A DNA stretch of 55,160 bases from DATKCA01 sp035544675 (lineage in GTDB: Bacteria > Acidobacteriota > Thermoanaerobaculia > Gp7-AA8), in NCBI GenBank assembly GCA_035544675.1, contig DATKCA010000002.1:1-55160 (forward strand), in the 5' to 3' direction. The notes beneath the pieces were generated by a model. That model made no database searches, was not told where the DNA came from, and saw nothing but the letters and a program-made list of their open reading frames with translations. Positions 25,899 to 34,625 of the stretch are shown piece after piece. The translations under genes were made by a program, and so were the position numbers. Numbering within the stretch: the stretch's first letter is position 1; each line of letters starts with the position of its first letter.

Positions 25899-27730
25899 GC
25901 CGCGGCGACGTCTCGACGACCGGGATCCTGAACGCGGTCGTCCCTCATCTGCGCCAGGCCGGCGCGGCGGCGACGGCGATCCTCCTTTTGACGTCGCTCC
26001 CGTTCCGCCTCCTGGAGATTCATTTCATCGGCCTGCTGATGCGGTTGCGCGGCGATGCTCCGCGCTACGGCAACCTGCTCATGGCGGTCTCCACTCTGAC
26101 CGTCGCGGCGTTCTTCCTCGCGCTGTACGGGCGGGCCGCGTTCATCCGCGCGTGCCATGCCAGGCCGCTGACGTGGCGTCAGCTCCTTCGCGTCGACCTC
26201 AGGTCGTTTCTGCCTTACGTGTACGTGGCGTCCGTCATTCAGCTGGCGCTGGTCATGTTCGCGCCGACGGTGATCGGGATCCCGCTGGCCGTCATGCTCG
26301 GCGGAGTGGCCGCGGCCGCGTCTGCCGACGGGCCGCCGGCCGGTGTCATCGCGCCCTTTCGCGCGCTCGGGCCGTACCTCCGTCCCGGCCAGGTTCTGAC
26401 CGGCATCTCCGGCGTCTTCGGCATCGCGCTCATCGCCGTGGGCATCAATGTGATGCTGCTCGGGCAGGCTCTGGTGTGGGCGGCCGGCGCGCTGCCGGGA
26501 TTCGACGCGCTGAAGTGGGGCATGGCCGTCACCGAGTCGAGTCGCGCCAGGCTGGCCGTCATCGCGGTCTCGATCGCGGTGCTGGAGCCGTTCTTCCTGA
26601 CGGCGATGCATGTCTTTGCGGACCGCGTCCGCTCGCGAGGCAGTGGCGACGATCTCATCCGGCGCTTCCGCGCGCTCACGGCCGGGAAGCACGCCGCGGC
26701 CGCGGTGCTGCTCATGTTCCTCTCGGCGCCGGTCGTCCACGGACAGGAGCGGACCATTCCTGCCGGGGAATACGTGCAGCAGCTGCGAGTCGTTCGCGAC
26801 GCGCTCGGGGCGGGACGATTCGCCGCGGCGGAAGCGGCCGCGAAGATCGACGCGACGGTTTCCATCGCCCGGGGGAACACCCGTTTCGCGCCCGATACAG
26901 TCCTGTTGCGCGAAGCGCGCGAAGCCGCGGCGAAATCGAGCGCCGATCTCGTCCTCATCGGCCGATTGAGCGCGACGATCGCCGCACTGGATGGCGACAC
27001 GCTTGCGGCGCCTGCTCCCCCGGCGAATCGCGACCTTCTCGAGCGCGTTCGCGCCCGGCAGAGGGTGGATGAGCTGCCCGCCGGTGGAACACTGGAGGAG
27101 TTCCCCCTGGCCTCGCCGGCCATCGCAGACGAGATCGTGCGGATGATCGTGCGCGTCATCGAATGGCTCGCGGAGAGTCTGGAATCACTCTTCGACTGGA
27201 TCATGAAGTTGTGGCCGGACAGCGCCGAAGGCGAAGACGAAGGAGGGTTTCTGGGCGTTCCCTTCGTGGTGTGGTCGGTCACCCTCTTCATCGTGGCGGC
27301 GATGCTGCTCCTGGCCACCTACGTGATCCGCCGGACCAGACGTGGCCGCCAGATTCCGATGCAGAGCGCAGAGGTCGCGCCCGCGGCGCGCGATGCCGAT
27401 CCACTCTCGCGCGAATCGAGCGAGTGGGAGCGCTACGCGAGCGACCTCGCCGCCGGCGGACGCTTTCGCGAGGCCATTCGAGCGTGGTATCACGCCGTCC
27501 TGGTCAGGCTCTACCGCACCGGCACGCTTCATTACCGCAAGGGAGTGACGAACTGGGAGTACGTCAGCGCGCTCTCTCCCTCCCACCACTGGCGGCCCCA
27601 CTTCATCACCATGACGCGCAACTTCGATCGCGAGTGGTACGGCCGTCACGAGACCACGCCTGACGCGCTGGATGCGCTGAGGACTGACGCGCGCGCCATT
27701 CTCGACGCGCTTTCCGGAGGCGGACGTTGA
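25895..27730 (+). CDS. Multi-pass membrane protein with C-terminal DUF4129 domain
   Basis: A 611-residue protein. The N-terminal part (about 1-260) has six or so membrane helices (e.g. ILLLTSLPFRLLEIHFIGLL, LVMFAPTVIGIPLAVMLGG). Near 265-285 a segment looks like an internal signal peptide (AAAAVLLMFLSAPVVHGQE), followed by a helical, probably periplasmic stretch, one more helix (about 460-480) and the DUF4129 domain (about 505-605: FREAIRAWYHAVLVRLYRTG, REWYGRHETTPDALDAL). DUF4129 is typical of MoxR/DUF58 clusters, some of them transglutaminase-linked. TTG at 25895 overlaps the previous stop. The layout suggests fusion of two formerly separate genes. Confidence 0.85.
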   Translation: MSRGDVSTTGILNAVVPHLRQAGAAATAILLLTSLPFRLLEIHFIGLLMRLRGDAPRYGNLLMAVSTLTVAAFFLALYGRAAFIRACHARPLTWRQLLRVDLRSFLPYVYVASVIQLALVMFAPTVIGIPLAVMLGGVAAAASADGPPAGVIAPFRALGPYLRPGQVLTGISGVFGIALIAVGINVMLLGQALVWAAGALPGFDALKWGMAVTESSRARLAVIAVSIAVLEPFFLTAMHVFADRVRSRGSGDDLIRRFRALTAGKHAAAAVLLMFLSAPVVHGQERTIPAGEYVQQLRVVRDALGAGRFAAAEAAAKIDATVSIARGNTRFAPDTVLLREAREAAAKSSADLVLIGRLSATIAALDGDTLAAPAPPANRDLLERVRARQRVDELPAGGTLEEFPLASPAIADEIVRMIVRVIEWLAESLESLFDWIMKLWPDSAEGEDEGGFLGVPFVVWSVTLFIVAAMLLLATYVIRRTRRGRQIPMQSAEVAPAARDADPLSRESSEWERYASDLAAGGRFREAIRAWYHAVLVRLYRTGTLHYRKGVTNWEYVSALSPSHHWRPHFITMTRNFDREWYGRHETTPDALDALRTDARAILDALSGGGR

Positions 27731-28830
27731 GAGGGGGCGTCCTTCTGGCTGTGGCGGTGCTGGCGTGGCTCGTCGCGATCGTGGCGTGGGTCGGCAACGA
27801 TCCCCAGCTCGACCAGGCGTGGGGGCCCTTCTCCACCTACAACACTTCGCCGGATGGCATGTCGCTGGCCTTCGCGTACCTCATGGCGCGCCATGGAGCG
27901 CCGGAGTCCTCACCGGCGAACGTGCGCCGCCTCGTGCGCGACGTCTCCCGCGAACCACTGCCGAGCGCTGCCACGATTTTCAAGATCGGCCCGCGGCCCG
28001 ATGACACGCGAACGACTCTTCTCAGCGCCGGCGAAGAGGGGTGGATCCGCTCCGGCGGGCGTCTGGTGATCGGATTGACGGCTCCTTACGCCGGACTGGC
28101 CACGCGCAGCGGCGACTGCACTCCGTTCCGCTCCGTCTTTCCGATCAGCCCTCCCCTGCCGGAGATCGATTCGCCGAATTGCCGGTCGCTGGCCGGTGCC
28201 GCACTGCGGCGCTTTCACTCACTGGTCATCAACGATCACGGCCCGGTGGTGGCGCGATGGCCGCTCGGCACGGGGGAAGTCATCGCCTTTTCGATGCCCG
28301 AAGCGATCTCGAATCAGTTTCTGGACCGGCCTGGAAATCTGGAATTACTGGAGAGACTGGCCGGCAGCGGCCGGACAGTCCTCTTCGACGAAACGGCGCA
28401 CGGCATCGCCGAAGGCAGCACCGTGTGGCACCTGCTCACCGAGGACTGGCGGCTCGGTCCGGCCATGGTGCTCCTCGGCGGGGCGGCCGTGGCCTCGTTC
28501 TGGCGGCGCGCGAAACGGGTCGGACCGCCCGAGCGTCCCGAGCGCGATGTCCGTTCCGAGGCCGTCGATCTGGTCCAATCCCTCGGCCAGCTCTACGACC
28601 GGTCCGTCAACCGCGGAGAATCGCTGCGGCTGTACTACCAGGGACTGGTGCGCGCCGTTCACGAGCGCACCGGCCTCTCCGGCGAGCCGCTGGAGCGACT
28701 CGTTCGAAAACGAACGAAGGGATACGATCCGCGTCCCCGATCCAAAGACGTGTCGCGCGAGGAGTTCCAGCGCATGCTGGCCATCCTCAATCAGGCATAC
28801 GAAACGGTGGGCTATGCAAACACTCGCTGA
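27727..28830 (+). CDS. DUF4350-type membrane protein
   Basis: A 367-residue protein with an N-terminal membrane helix (LLAVAVLAWLVAIVAWVG), a DUF4350 domain at about 40-220 (SLAFAYLMARHGAPESSPAN, LLSAGEEGWIRSGGRLVIGL, RWPLGTGEVIAFSMPEAISN, LFDETAHGI), a second helix near 240-255 and a cytoplasmic helical tail rich in Arg. DUF4350 resembles a glutamine-amidotransferase-like fold without visible catalytic residues. The start is TTG in a TTGA overlap with the DUF4129 gene. A hairpin-repeat-like stretch encodes residues about 56-65. Confidence 0.85.
   Translation: MRGGVLLAVAVLAWLVAIVAWVGNDPQLDQAWGPFSTYNTSPDGMSLAFAYLMARHGAPESSPANVRRLVRDVSREPLPSAATIFKIGPRPDDTRTTLLSAGEEGWIRSGGRLVIGLTAPYAGLATRSGDCTPFRSVFPISPPLPEIDSPNCRSLAGAALRRFHSLVINDHGPVVARWPLGTGEVIAFSMPEAISNQFLDRPGNLELLERLAGSGRTVLFDETAHGIAEGSTVWHLLTEDWRLGPAMVLLGGAAVASFWRRAKRVGPPERPERDVRSEAVDLVQSLGQLYDRSVNRGESLRLYYQGLVRAVHERTGLSGEPLERLVRKRTKGYDPRPRSKDVSREEFQRMLAILNQAYETVGYANTR
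27894..27918. repeat. REP-like hairpin unit inside the DUF4350 gene
   Basis: The sequence beginning TGGAGCGCCGGAGTCCTCAC and continuing CGGCG matches the repeat core with one change (A for T). It is read in frame as part of HGAPESSPAN. As a single short unit with a mismatch it could be chance, though it keeps the TGGAG flank. Confidence 0.4.
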
Positions 28831-29776
28831 GGTGGCGCCGAGATGGGAGGCGCTTCGAGCAGAGCTCGATCGCATCATCCTCGGTCAGGATGCGGTCAAG
28901 GAGCAGTCGCTGGTCTGCCTGCTCGCGGGCGGTCACGCTCTGCTCGAAGGCGTGCCAGGCACCGGCAAGACCCTGCTGGTGCTGACGCTGGCGCGGCTTC
29001 TGGGATGCGAGTTCCGGCGCATTCAGTTCACACCGGACCTGATGCCGGCCGATCTGCTCGGCGCGAACATCTTCAACCAGAAAACCGGCGACTTCACGTT
29101 CATGGCCGGGCCGATCTTCACGGACATCCTCCTGGCCGACGAGATCAACCGTACGCCGCCGCGAACGCAGGCCGCGCTGCTCGAGTCGATGCAGGAAGGC
29201 GCCGTCACGATCGACGGTGTGCGGCGGAGGATCTCGCCGGTGTTCAGCGTCTTCGCCACGCAGAATCCGGTGGAGTTCGAGGGGACGTATCCGCTTCCGG
29301 AAGCGCAGCGCGACCGCTTCATGCTGAAGATCTCCATCGGCTATCCGGCAATGGCGGACGAAGGACGCATGCTGCAGTCGTACGCGGCGGGCAAACGCCT
29401 GCACGACGAGATGGTGGCCGCCCTCGAGCCGGTCATGACGGGCCAGGAGCTCATGGTCTCGCGGCGGCTGATCGCGCAAGGGGTGCGCGTGGACACGAGC
29501 GTTCAGCAGTACATCCTGCAACTCGTGTCGCGCAGCCGGACGGATGAAGCGGTGCAGATCGCGGCGGGACCCCGTGCCTCGCTGGCGCTGCTCGAAGCGT
29601 CGCGCGCGCTGGCCATGCTGCGCGGCCGCGACTTCGTCATTCCGGACGACGTCAAGGAGCTGGCGCCGGCCGTGCTGCGGCATCGCGTGACGCTGACGCC
29701 CGAGGCGGAGATGGAAGGCACGGCCCTCGAAGATGTGCTGTCGCGCATCTTCGAGCAGGTGGAAGTACCGCGCTGA
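28814..29776 (+). CDS. moxR: MoxR-family AAA+ ATPase
   Basis: A 320-residue AAA+ ATPase of the MoxR branch. Walker A is LLEGVPGTGKTLLVL (about 45-60), Walker B is ILLADEINRTPPRTQAALLE (about 110-128), sensor 1 lies in VFATQNPVEFEGTYPLPEAQ, and the arginine finger and sensor 2 lie in QRDRFMLKI and beyond. The C-terminal lid domain follows (about 215-320, ALAMLRGRDFVIPDDVKELA). MoxR proteins act as chaperones that insert metals or assemble complexes, together with DUF58/VWA partners encoded next door. The start lies 17 bases inside the DUF4350 gene; its stop overlaps the next start (TGATG). Confidence 0.96.
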   Translation: MQTLAEVAPRWEALRAELDRIILGQDAVKEQSLVCLLAGGHALLEGVPGTGKTLLVLTLARLLGCEFRRIQFTPDLMPADLLGANIFNQKTGDFTFMAGPIFTDILLADEINRTPPRTQAALLESMQEGAVTIDGVRRRISPVFSVFATQNPVEFEGTYPLPEAQRDRFMLKISIGYPAMADEGRMLQSYAAGKRLHDEMVAALEPVMTGQELMVSRRLIAQGVRVDTSVQQYILQLVSRSRTDEAVQIAAGPRASLALLEASRALAMLRGRDFVIPDDVKELAPAVLRHRVTLTPEAEMEGTALEDVLSRIFEQVEVPR

Positions 29777-31080
29777 TGACACCGGGACCGGCCGCTGTCC
29801 GCGCCCTGGCGCTCCTGGGGACAGGCGCGCTGGCGGTGGCGTTGCTGCCGCAACTCCTTCCTCTGCTCGTGATCGCCGTGGTGCTGCTTCTCGCCGCCGC
29901 GGTAGTCGAGGCCACGCAGTTGCGTGCGGTGCGGGTCAACGTGCAGCGGCCGGAGAAGGTCGTCCTGTCGCTGGACGAGACCGAGTCGTACCGGATTGGC
30001 GTGACCACGTCGGCGGACTTCCCCGTGGAGATGGAGATCCATCAGCGCTGGCCGGAAATCGTGGAGCAGCGGTCCTCGACGAAGACAGCGCTCTGCCGTC
30101 CCGGTGAGGTCGTGGAGTTCGATTTTCCACTTCACGCCGTGGAGCGCGGCGTGGCCGCGGTCGAGCCGCCGTCGTTCCGCCTGACCCGACGCCGTTTCGT
30201 CGACAGAATCGTGCGCGCCGGCGCTCCGGCGGAAATGGCCGTGACGCCGAACCTGGCCGCGGTCGCTCGCCTGCACCGCCAGCTCAATCAATTCTTTCTG
30301 CGGGGATACGGCAGCAGGACCTCGCCGCGGCTGGGCAAGGGTCGCGAGTTCGACCGCATGCGCGACTACGTGCGCGGAGACGAGCTTCGCGACGTGGCGT
30401 GGAAGGCCACGGCACGCCATCGGCGCCTGATCGTCCGGGAGTTCCGCCTGGACCGCTCCCAGGACATCATCCTCTGCCTGGACACCGGACATCGGATGGC
30501 CGCGCGTGTCGGTCACGTGCGACGCCTCGACCACGCCGTGAACGCGTCGATGCTCGTGGCCTACGTCTGCAATCGGATGGAGGACCGCGTCGGCATCGTC
30601 TCGTTCCACTCCCACGTGGAGAAGGGCGTGCCCCCCGCACGCGGCACCTCGCAGCTGCGCCAGATCACGCAATACGCGACCGCGGTCCATCCGTTCTATC
30701 GCCACACCGACTACCTGTCTCTGGCCGTCGATCTGCGCCGGCGCATCAGACATCGCAGCCTGATCTTTCTGATGACGGTGCTGCCGGAGCTCGAGGACCA
30801 TCACGACCTGCTGCGGGCGGTGCGGATGCTCTCGTCGCAGCACCTGGTCCTGGTCACGGTCTTCGCCGACGTGCAGCTCAAGGCGGCCTCGCAGATTCTG
30901 CCCGCCGACAAGCACGAGCTGACCAGCGTCATCGTCGCGCGGGAACTGTGGGAGAGCCGCCTGGCCCTGACGCGGCAGCTGCGCGCATTCGGCGCCCTCG
31001 TCGTAGACACCCCGCCCGAGCAGTTCGGCGTGGACTCGGTGAACGCGTATCTCGATGTGAAGCGGAGGCAGTTGCTGTGA
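29776..31080 (+). CDS. DUF58 protein (VWA-like MoxR partner)
   Basis: A 434-residue protein with two N-terminal membrane helices (about 8-45, LPQLLPLLVIAVVLLLAAAV), a beta-rich middle part, and the DUF58 domain (about 180-300) with the signature GYGSRTSPRLGKGREFDRMR then YVRGDELRDVAWKATARHRR. A VWA-like tail contains DIILCLDTGHRMAARVGHV. DUF58 proteins are the constant partners of MoxR ATPases and are thought to present the substrate or metal. TGATG and GTGA junctions tie it to both neighbours. Confidence 0.95.
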   Translation: MTPGPAAVRALALLGTGALAVALLPQLLPLLVIAVVLLLAAAVVEATQLRAVRVNVQRPEKVVLSLDETESYRIGVTTSADFPVEMEIHQRWPEIVEQRSSTKTALCRPGEVVEFDFPLHAVERGVAAVEPPSFRLTRRRFVDRIVRAGAPAEMAVTPNLAAVARLHRQLNQFFLRGYGSRTSPRLGKGREFDRMRDYVRGDELRDVAWKATARHRRLIVREFRLDRSQDIILCLDTGHRMAARVGHVRRLDHAVNASMLVAYVCNRMEDRVGIVSFHSHVEKGVPPARGTSQLRQITQYATAVHPFYRHTDYLSLAVDLRRRIRHRSLIFLMTVLPELEDHHDLLRAVRMLSSQHLVLVTVFADVQLKAASQILPADKHELTSVIVARELWESRLALTRQLRAFGALVVDTPPEQFGVDSVNAYLDVKRRQLL

Positions 31081-32126
31081 ACATCGACACCTTCATCGCC
31101 CGCCGGCAGGATCGATGGCGCGACCTGGAGCGGCTCGTCGACAGCACGGAAGGCCAGCGCGAAGCGGAGATTCCGCTGCGGACAGTGCAGGAGATCGTCC
31201 GCCTTTACCGCCAGGTCTGTTCCGATCTCAATCAGGCGCGTTCTTACACAGCCAATCCCGAGCTCCTCGACCGGCTCAATCGCGTCTCCGGCCGCGCCTA
31301 TCGGTTCATTTATCGCGGCGGCAGACCGGAGCCCCTGCGCCACGCCGTCCGCCGTCTCCTCCTCAGCGAGATCCCGGCTACGTTCCGGCGCGAGCAGCGA
31401 TTCATCATGTATGCGCTCGCGGCGCTGATGGCCGGAGCTCTGGTGGGCGTCATGGGCGTGGCGGCGGACGAGCAGAACGCCAGGCGGCTCATCCCTCCGC
31501 AGTTCTTCACCGAGAACGTGCGCGATCGCGTGGAACGGATCGAGAAAGGCGACGAGCGCATCGCAGCGCTCGACGAAGCGGCGGCATTCGGAGCGTACCT
31601 CTACACACACAACATCAAAGTGGCCCTCCTCTGCTTCAGCCTGGGCGCCCTCACCATCGCCGGCGCCTATCTCGTCCTCTTCTACAACGGCGTCATGCTC
31701 GGCGCTGTGGCCGCCTCGTACGTCGCGGCCGGCGCGTCTGGTTTCTTCTTCGGCTGGGTCGGTCCGCACGGCGCGCTGGAACTGCCCGCCATCGTCTTCG
31801 GCGCCGCGGCGGGCCTCCGTCTCGGAGAGGCGTTCTGGATGCCCGGACGGATGTCGCGTCAGACCGCGTTGCGCGTGGCCTTCCCTGCCGTATGGCGAAT
31901 GCTCATCGCCACGGCGTTCACGCTCGTCTTCGCCGGAATCGTGGAAGGCTCGTTCTCGCAATTCACCTCCCGGACGTTTCCGGTGCCGCTGAAGATCGGC
32001 GTGGCGGTACTGCTTCTCGTTTCGCTGATCACTTACCTGTTTGGTGTAGCGCCGCGCCTCTCGGGAGGCCAGGGCGGCCGGCCCGGCGGCCGCTCCACGG
32101 AGGCGGCCGGGGAGCCGGATTCGTGA
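31077..32126 (+). CDS. SpoIIM-like (stage II sporulation protein M family) membrane protein
   Basis: A 349-residue protein. A soluble helical N-terminal part (about 1-100, FIARRQDRWRDLERLVDSTE) leads to a membrane region with about five helices (MYALAALMAGALVGVMGVAA; VALLCFSLGALTIAGAYLVL; ASGFFFGWVGPHGALELPAI). The motif FFGWVGPHGALELPAI is typical of SpoIIM/DUF95 proteins. In non-sporulating bacteria the family occurs beside RDD and MoxR genes, probably as a membrane scaffold. GTG at 31077 overlaps the DUF58 stop; the C-terminus is a basic Gly-rich tail. Confidence 0.93.
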   Translation: MNIDTFIARRQDRWRDLERLVDSTEGQREAEIPLRTVQEIVRLYRQVCSDLNQARSYTANPELLDRLNRVSGRAYRFIYRGGRPEPLRHAVRRLLLSEIPATFRREQRFIMYALAALMAGALVGVMGVAADEQNARRLIPPQFFTENVRDRVERIEKGDERIAALDEAAAFGAYLYTHNIKVALLCFSLGALTIAGAYLVLFYNGVMLGAVAASYVAAGASGFFFGWVGPHGALELPAIVFGAAAGLRLGEAFWMPGRMSRQTALRVAFPAVWRMLIATAFTLVFAGIVEGSFSQFTSRTFPVPLKIGVAVLLLVSLITYLFGVAPRLSGGQGGRPGGRSTEAAGEPDS

Positions 32127-32860
32127 GCCGGCAGAGCGAGGTGGTGGTGGTCACGCCCGAGCACGTGGAGATCGTCCTCACACCGGCCGGGCTTGGGAGC
32201 CGGTTTCTGGCCTTGACGATCGACTCGATGATCACCCTGCTGTTGCCGGCGCTGGTGGTGCGGCTGGCCGGGCCGGCCCTGACGAAGGCCACGGCGTTCG
32301 CGCTGGGGACGACGCTGCAGTTCTTCTTCACGTTCGCCTATCACGTGTACTTCGAGACGAGGCGACAGGGGCGGACGATCGGCAAGCGCGCGCTGGGCCT
32401 GCGCGTCGTCGACTGGCGAGGCCTTCCCGTCACTGCAGCGCAGTCTCTGGTGCGCAACGCAGTGCGCGTGCTCGACTCCCTTCCACTCTTCTACGCCATC
32501 GGCGGACTGGCCTCGCTGATCGATCGCAGCGGCCGCCGGCTGGGCGACCTCGTGGCGCAGACCCTCGTCGTCGAGGAACGCTCGCCGCTCGCGTATCAGA
32601 GCTCCCAGCTCGGCGCGAGGCAGTTCAACAGCCTGCGCACGCCGCGCATCCTCAGGCTCGTCCGCCACCGCATCGGCATGGAGGAGCGCGAGCTGCTGCT
32701 GGAGCTGTCGATGCGAGCCGACCAGCTGCAGCCGCAGAAACGCTACCAGATCATGGAGGAGGTCGGCGGCCATTACCGGCGCCTTCTGGGAATCGACGAC
32801 ACCCGGCTCACCGGCGAGAACCTGGTGCGGGATCTCACCAGCATCCTCTTCACCACCTGA
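32123..32860 (+). CDS. RDD-family membrane protein
   Basis: A 245-residue protein. The RDD domain (about 15-150) has GLGSRFLALTIDSMITLLLP with the R-D pair, GRTIGKRALGLRVVDWRGLP and SLIDRSGRRLGDLVAQTLVV. A C-terminal helical part (about 165-245, MEERELLLELSMRADQLQPQ) is probably cytoplasmic. RDD proteins are small transport or scaffold proteins, some reported as Na+/H+ exchangers. Translation starts at GTG in a GTGA overlap with the SpoIIM gene. Confidence 0.93.
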   Translation: MSRQSEVVVVTPEHVEIVLTPAGLGSRFLALTIDSMITLLLPALVVRLAGPALTKATAFALGTTLQFFFTFAYHVYFETRRQGRTIGKRALGLRVVDWRGLPVTAAQSLVRNAVRVLDSLPLFYAIGGLASLIDRSGRRLGDLVAQTLVVEERSPLAYQSSQLGARQFNSLRTPRILRLVRHRIGMEERELLLELSMRADQLQPQKRYQIMEEVGGHYRRLLGIDDTRLTGENLVRDLTSILFTT

Positions 32861-32904
32861 TATCATCAGAGCATTCCAGCGAGCGGTCCAGAGGATTACC
32901 GAGA

Positions 32905-33495
32905 ATGAACTGCGCCAACCACCCGGCTGTCGCCGAGCATGTGTACCGCTGTTCGCGGTGCGGGACGCCGTACTGCCCCGACTGTCTGGTCATGCTGGCC
33001 GGACGCCGCTACTGCGCGAGGTGCAAGGGCGAGCAGTTGACCGATCTCCGTTCCGGCGTCGATTCGACGCAGATCCAGCTCGCCGGCATCGGACGCCGGT
33101 TCGCCGCCATCTGGGTTGACGGTCTCGTCATCGGCCTGCCCTTGATGATCGTCGTGTTCATCTTCATCCTGCCCGCCGCCATGGAGGGCCGCCAGGAAGA
33201 TCCGCCGGCCTGGCTGAACTGGGCGGGATACCTGATGTCGCCGTTCTACATCGCGTACGAAGCGCTCATGCTCAAGGCGCGCGGCCAGACACTGGGAAAA
33301 ATGGCGCTCGGCATCAGGGTCGTGCAGCCGAACGGGCAGCCGCTTTCCTCCGGTCAGGCGTGGGGCCGCTCGATCGTGCGCGCACTCTTCGTCAGCTTCC
33401 TGGCCATCATCAACTACATGACGGCGTTCTTCACCAAAGAGAAGACCTGCATCCACGACATGGCCGCCAAGACACGTGTGGTGCTCGCTCGCTGA
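32905..33495 (+). CDS. RDD-family protein with N-terminal B-box-type zinc ribbon
   Basis: A 196-residue protein. Residues 3-42 form a B-box-like zinc site (CANHPAVAEHVYRCSRCGTP then YCPDCLVMLAGRRYCARCK), the same module as in the first gene of the operon. From about 58 comes an RDD domain: GIGRRFAAIWVDGLVIGLPL, two or three helices, GQTLGKMALGIRVVQPNGQP and CIHDMAAKTRVV. A 44-base gap separates it from the preceding RDD gene, and GAGGA lies about 12 bases before the ATG. The fusion of zinc module and RDD links the two gene types functionally. Confidence 0.9.
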   Translation: MNCANHPAVAEHVYRCSRCGTPYCPDCLVMLAGRRYCARCKGEQLTDLRSGVDSTQIQLAGIGRRFAAIWVDGLVIGLPLMIVVFIFILPAAMEGRQEDPPAWLNWAGYLMSPFYIAYEALMLKARGQTLGKMALGIRVVQPNGQPLSSGQAWGRSIVRALFVSFLAIINYMTAFFTKEKTCIHDMAAKTRVVLAR

Positions 33496-34101
33496 ATGAC
33501 CGCCACGGCCCCCGCGGCGTTGGTGCTCGTCCGCTGCCCCTGCTGCCGGCAACAGATCGACGCTGCCGCGATTCAGACTTCCAGGCACGCGGTCTGTCCC
33601 GCCTGCCTCGGTGAATTCAACGCCGTCCGGTTCGACCCCCCCGCCCGCGTAGCCGCCCTTCCGCGCCTGGTCACGGGCACCCTCGACGCCGGCCAGCCCT
33701 GCGCGAGCCACGCCCGCAACGCTGCGGTCACGAGCTGCCAGCGTTGCGGATCATTCATGTGCGCCCTCTGCAGGATCGACGTGGACGGCCGCACGCTCTG
33801 TCCGACGTGCTTCGATCGGCTCTCGACGGAAGGCTCGCTGCACAGCACGCGGACGACGTTTCGCGATTATTCGGGCCTGGCCAGTGTCTCCGCCACCGCC
33901 GGCTGCCTGCTCGTGGTCGTCCTCGGCCTGCTGTTCGGGCCGCTCACGATCTACTACGCGGTGAAAGCGTTCAAGCTGAAGAAGGAGATGGGCGAGGAGG
34001 ACGGCAAGGGCTTTCTCTGGGTCGCCATCACTTTCGGTGTGATCGAGACGGTCGTGGGGATCTTTTTCCTGGGCGCCCTGGTCATGGGGATGCTCGAGTG
34101 A
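33496..34101 (+). CDS. Double zinc-ribbon membrane protein (DUF4190-like tail)
   Basis: A 201-residue protein starting directly after the previous stop. It carries two zinc modules: CPCCRQQIDAAAIQTSRHAV then CPACLG (about 12-40), and CASHARNAAVTSCQRCGSFM then CALCRIDVDGRTLCPTCF (about 68-112). Two membrane helices follow (about 133-160 and 175-198) of the DUF4190 kind, with YYAVKAFKLKKEMGEEDGKG between them. It belongs to the same set of zinc-ribbon membrane proteins as the genes at 25623 and 32905. GTGA overlap joins it to the last gene. Confidence 0.82.
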   Translation: MTATAPAALVLVRCPCCRQQIDAAAIQTSRHAVCPACLGEFNAVRFDPPARVAALPRLVTGTLDAGQPCASHARNAAVTSCQRCGSFMCALCRIDVDGRTLCPTCFDRLSTEGSLHSTRTTFRDYSGLASVSATAGCLLVVVLGLLFGPLTIYYAVKAFKLKKEMGEEDGKGFLWVAITFGVIETVVGIFFLGALVMGMLE

Positions 34102-34598
34102 AACGGAAGCTGCTGGCACGCGGAAGCGGCATCGCCACACGCCAGCGCGTCTACCAGATCGCCGACGGACTGGAAGTCGACGACATCGATCACTACGAGG
34201 TACGCCGTTCGCGGGTGCTTTTCGAGGACGTCATCCTCATGACGCACCACCGCGCGCGCGGCAAAGTGTTCCTCATCGTGACCGGCGTGCTGGCCTTTCT
34301 CTTCGCCACGCTCTCCTGGGCGGTCGGCCGGAACCAGGCGCTGGCGGGCTGGATCTTTTTTGCCATGTCTGGCGGCCCGATCGTGCTTCTCTTTCTCCTG
34401 CGCCTCGTCCTGGGCGTGGATGAGATCAACGTCTACAGCCGGCGCTCCAGCGCGCGGATGCGCTTCTGGTTCCGCAAAGGGCGCGGACGCCAGCTGTTCG
34501 ACGAGATCTCGCGCACCGTGCGCCGCCGTCAGAACGCAATGTTGCGCAGCGTCGCGGCGGTTCCAGAGCTGCGAGATCCTGATCCCACGGCCGGATGA
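34098..34598 (+). CDS. Membrane protein of unknown function, last gene of the MoxR operon
   Basis: A 166-residue protein I do not recognise. An N-terminal soluble part (IADGLEVDDIDHYEVRRSRV then LFEDVILMTHHRAR) precedes two membrane helices (about 55-75 and 80-108, the second ending LLRLVLGVDEINVYSR). The basic C-terminal tail contains FWFRKGRGRQLFDEISRTVR. The start is GTG in a GTGA overlap, so it is coupled to the zinc-ribbon gene. The tail and first segment resemble parts of the preceding membrane proteins only in composition. Confidence 0.75.
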   Translation: MKRKLLARGSGIATRQRVYQIADGLEVDDIDHYEVRRSRVLFEDVILMTHHRARGKVFLIVTGVLAFLFATLSWAVGRNQALAGWIFFAMSGGPIVLLFLLRLVLGVDEINVYSRRSSARMRFWFRKGRGRQLFDEISRTVRRRQNAMLRSVAAVPELRDPDPTAG

Positions 34599-34625
34599 GC
34601 GGCGCTCCACCCGGCGCCCCGCTCA
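34596..34625. repeat. Hairpin between convergent genes, related to the repeat family
   Basis: TGAGCGG and CCGCTCA close an imperfect hairpin that includes both stop codons of the convergent MoxR-operon end and CBS gene. The core GAGCGGCGCTCCAC is identical over 14 bases to the hairpin at 46239-46255, which also lies between convergent genes. No T-run is present; a two-way transcription end is possible. Confidence 0.5.
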
